From contig CABQIK010000007.1 of assembly GCA_902464275.1 (NCBI GenBank), positions 9,579-73,578 on the forward strand: a stretch of 64,000 bases of DNA. The letters run 5' to 3'. The notes under the pieces are model-generated. The model searched no databases. It saw only the letters and a list, made by a program, of their open reading frames with translations, and was not told the origin of the DNA. Source of the DNA: an uncultured Alphaproteobacteria bacterium (lineage in GTDB: Bacteria > Pseudomonadota > Alphaproteobacteria > RF32 > CAG-239). This document shows, in pieces, positions 62,553 through 64,000 of this stretch. Numbering within the stretch: position 1 is the stretch's first letter; every line of letters begins with the position of its first letter. Position numbers and translations under genes: made by a program.

Positions 62553-63155
62553 TTATTCAGTTAAGATTACATTATTAATAAAATTTCGCACGGTTTCTCT
62601 GTCTACGTGTAATTTTTTGGCAATAGCTGTTTTGCTTTCTCCGTTAGCTAACAACTTTTGTATAATAGATTCCTTGCCTGAAAGTTTTAAATATGAGCTT
62701 TTTGTGCCATAAGGTCTACCAAGAATTTTCCCGGAAGCACGTCTCGCGGCTAAAGCTTCTTTTGTGCGCTGACTTATTAAATTTCGCTCTAATTCAGCTG
62801 TTAGCCCAAATGCAAAAGCTAATATTTTCCCCTGAATTCCTGCATCTAAGCGATAATTGTCTTTTATGGTCCAAATGTTAGCACCGATGTTCATACAATG
62901 GTTTAATATTCCCATTATTTGTAATAAATCTCTTCCCAATCTAGACAATTCACTGGTAATAAGCATATCTCCTTTTTTAATCCTTTTTATAAGTTTGCCT
63001 AATTTCCTTTTTTGTAAATCTTGGCGAGAGCTGATAGTTTCAATTATCCACTCATTAATTTCAATATTTTGATGTTTTATAAATTTTTCGATTTCATAAC
63101 GCTGATTTTCTGTCGTTTGTTTATCTGTGCTAACTCTAATGTATCCATAAATCAT
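62553..63155 (-). CDS. Small serine recombinase (resolvase/invertase)
   Basis: 200 aa from ATG 63155 (AAAGGAGAAGAA upstream). The catalytic Ser lies in GYIRVSTDKQTTENQ; SELSRLGRDLLQIM, and LERNLISQRTKEALAARRASG are the other catalytic-domain and E-helix motifs. The C-terminus ends with a helix-turn-helix (KTAIAKKLHVDRETVRNFI) that binds the crossover site, as in Hin/Gin and resolvases. It stands next to a hsdS gene with only 86 bases between divergent starts. Likely substrates are inverted or direct sites in the adjacent specificity genes; this is inference. Confidence 0.93.
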   Translation of the reverse strand: MIYGYIRVSTDKQTTENQRYEIEKFIKHQNIEINEWIIETISSRQDLQKRKLGKLIKRIKKGDMLITSELSRLGRDLLQIMGILNHCMNIGANIWTIKDNYRLDAGIQGKILAFAFGLTAELERNLISQRTKEALAARRASGKILGRPYGTKSSYLKLSGKESIIQKLLANGESKTAIAKKLHVDRETVRNFINNVILTE

Positions 63156-63241
63156 TTCTTCTCCTTTCGATTCTTTAGAGAAGAACATTATTCATAAAAA
63201 ACGCGGGAAATAAACGACCATATAAATCCAGCGGCGGAAAG

Positions 63242-63874
63242 ATGGTTTATAATGAAGTCCTAAAGCGAGAAATACCAGATGGATGGGAAGTAAAACATCT
63301 TTCTGATTATTTTTCCTTAATCAAAGACGGTACGCATAATCCTCCCAAAAGAGTTATGGAAGGAATACCATTGTTAACAGGAACAATGTTTGATGAGATG
63401 TTCTTGAATTACAAAGAAACTACGTATATATCGCGTAATGATTATGAAAAGATACATAAGTATTATCAGCCACAAATAGATGATATTATTATCACCAAAA
63501 TAGGAACTGTCGGGAAAATTAATATTTTAACTATGTGTGATTTGCCAATTGCAATTCACTGTAATAGCGCGATATTAAGGACTTTAAATAAAACAAATAC
63601 GCTTTTTGTTTTATTTTTACTGAAATCACAAGAATTCAAAAAACACTTAAGAAAAAAGATGTCAAAAACAATTCAAGAGTATATAAATTTAGAACAGCTT
63701 TCAAATGTAGATGTTATATTTCCTTCCCTTGAAATACAAAACAAATATTCTATCTGTGTAGCTCCAATATATGAAAAATTAAATATTATACGAGAAGAAA
63801 ATACCATTTTAACAAACATCAGAGACTTTTTGTTACCACTACTCATGAATGGACAAGTTAGTGTGCAGAACTAA
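63242..63874 (+). CDS. hsdS: Type I restriction-modification specificity subunit, single-TRD cassette
   Basis: 210 aa, about half a normal HsdS. It holds one target recognition domain (REIPDGWEVKHLSDYFSLIK at the start) and one conserved helical region with FLLPLLMNGQVSV at the end. The homology begins upstream of the ATG: the in-frame codons 63218-63241 read PYKSSGGK, the usual sequence preceding this part in full HsdS proteins, and the frame stays open upstream only to about 63178, where TAG stops it. So the ATG is internal to an ordinary HsdS and the first half has been removed at a junction near 63189-63217. It may be a silent cassette. hsdM and hsdR are not visible. Confidence 0.82.
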   Translation: MVYNEVLKREIPDGWEVKHLSDYFSLIKDGTHNPPKRVMEGIPLLTGTMFDEMFLNYKETTYISRNDYEKIHKYYQPQIDDIIITKIGTVGKINILTMCDLPIAIHCNSAILRTLNKTNTLFVLFLLKSQEFKKHLRKKMSKTIQEYINLEQLSNVDVIFPSLEIQNKYSICVAPIYEKLNIIREENTILTNIRDFLLPLLMNGQVSVQN

Positions 63875-64000
63875 TTATGACCTGTCCGTTCATCAATAAC
63901 GGAAGCAAAAAGTTTCTTAACTTACTCAAGTGTTGATTCTCCATATTGTTATTTACAATTCTTTTGAAATAGCAACTAAATTTTTTATTATATTTATTTA
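63858..64000 (-). CDS. hsdS: Second hsdS, 3' end only (runs off window end)
   Basis: On the minus strand the frame reads ...NNNMENQHLSKLRNFLLPL and then LMNGQVIISSAH, stopping with TAA at 63860-63858. The FLLPLLMNGQV ending matches the converging hsdS at 63242. The two genes overlap tail to tail by 17 bases. It is open to the window edge, so the length is unknown. The 3' nucleotide sequences are similar but not identical (about three quarters by eye). Confidence 0.8.
   Translation of the reverse strand, partial: NKYNKKFSCYFKRIVNNNMENQHLSKLRNFLLPLLMNGQVIISSAH

Overview
This window reads as a chromosomal segment of an alphaproteobacterium with moderately low GC. The strongest marker is a nearly canonical CtrA response regulator (32789-33475), the cell-cycle regulator of that class. 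RNase E with a charged insert inside its S1 domain, an alphaproteobacterial-type initiator tRNA and the GatCAB amidotransferase agree with this. The style of the type IV pilin-like genes (N-terminus GRSMVEMLGVLAIIGVLSVG) suggests one of the uncultured gut-associated Rhodospirillales/RF32-like lineages; that last step is inference from memory of such genomes, not something the sequence proves.

Layout. 1-6 kb: a partial pilin-like gene, a degenerate DEAD-box protein, yebC-ruvC, a recX gene translationally coupled to a homologue of phage thymine-hypermodification enzymes, Hsp33 and a lipoprotein. 6-17 kb: envelope genes (AmpG-like permease, a very large AsmA/YhdP-like protein, a lipase-like hydrolase, PBP1A, an AmiC-type amidase) and prfB with an intact programmed +1 frameshift. 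17-22 kb: RNase E with a long leader, a BepA-like M48 protease, RNase HII and a rhodanese. 22-24 kb: an AT-rich RloA/RloB (AbiL-like) defence pair. 24-34 kb: an aspartate-semialdehyde dehydrogenase homologue that has lost its catalytic residues, an MscS channel, a MazG-like protein, a membrane protease, LdcA and Mpl/MurC-type peptidoglycan recycling enzymes, a TetR regulator, CtrA and an RgpF-like protein. 34-40 kb: groESL, an ankyrin protein and a membrane pyrophosphatase. 40-42 kb: a Fic protein, then a gene-poor tandem repeat array fused to the 3' end of tRNA-Ala(GGC). 42-60 kb: TPR, DUF58 and MoxR proteins, a UvrD-type helicase, pnp-rpsO-truB, a ZIP transporter, gatCAB, SppA, a sirtuin and two further pilin-like genes. 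60-64 kb: tRNA-fMet followed by an accessory island with a GNAT, an unknown protein, a serine recombinase and two converging type I restriction hsdS pieces.

How it works together. Several genes serve peptidoglycan turnover and recycling (AmpG, AmiC, PBP1A, LdcA, Mpl-like). The translation and RNA-decay set (prfB, pnp, rpsO, truB, gatCAB, rne) is ordinary. Accessory content sits at four places: RloAB, Fic, the tRNA-Ala repeat array and the tRNA-fMet island.

The best candidates for something not previously described are: (1) a shared leader of about 100 bp with a long hairpin, maintained by compensatory changes, that buries the ribosome binding site of pilin-like genes; (2) tandem units of about 250 bp, each ending in a copy of the tRNA-Ala 3' end plus terminator, separated by a perfect 52-bp direct repeat; (3) the recombinase/hsdS locus; and (4) the catalytically dead Asd paralogue.
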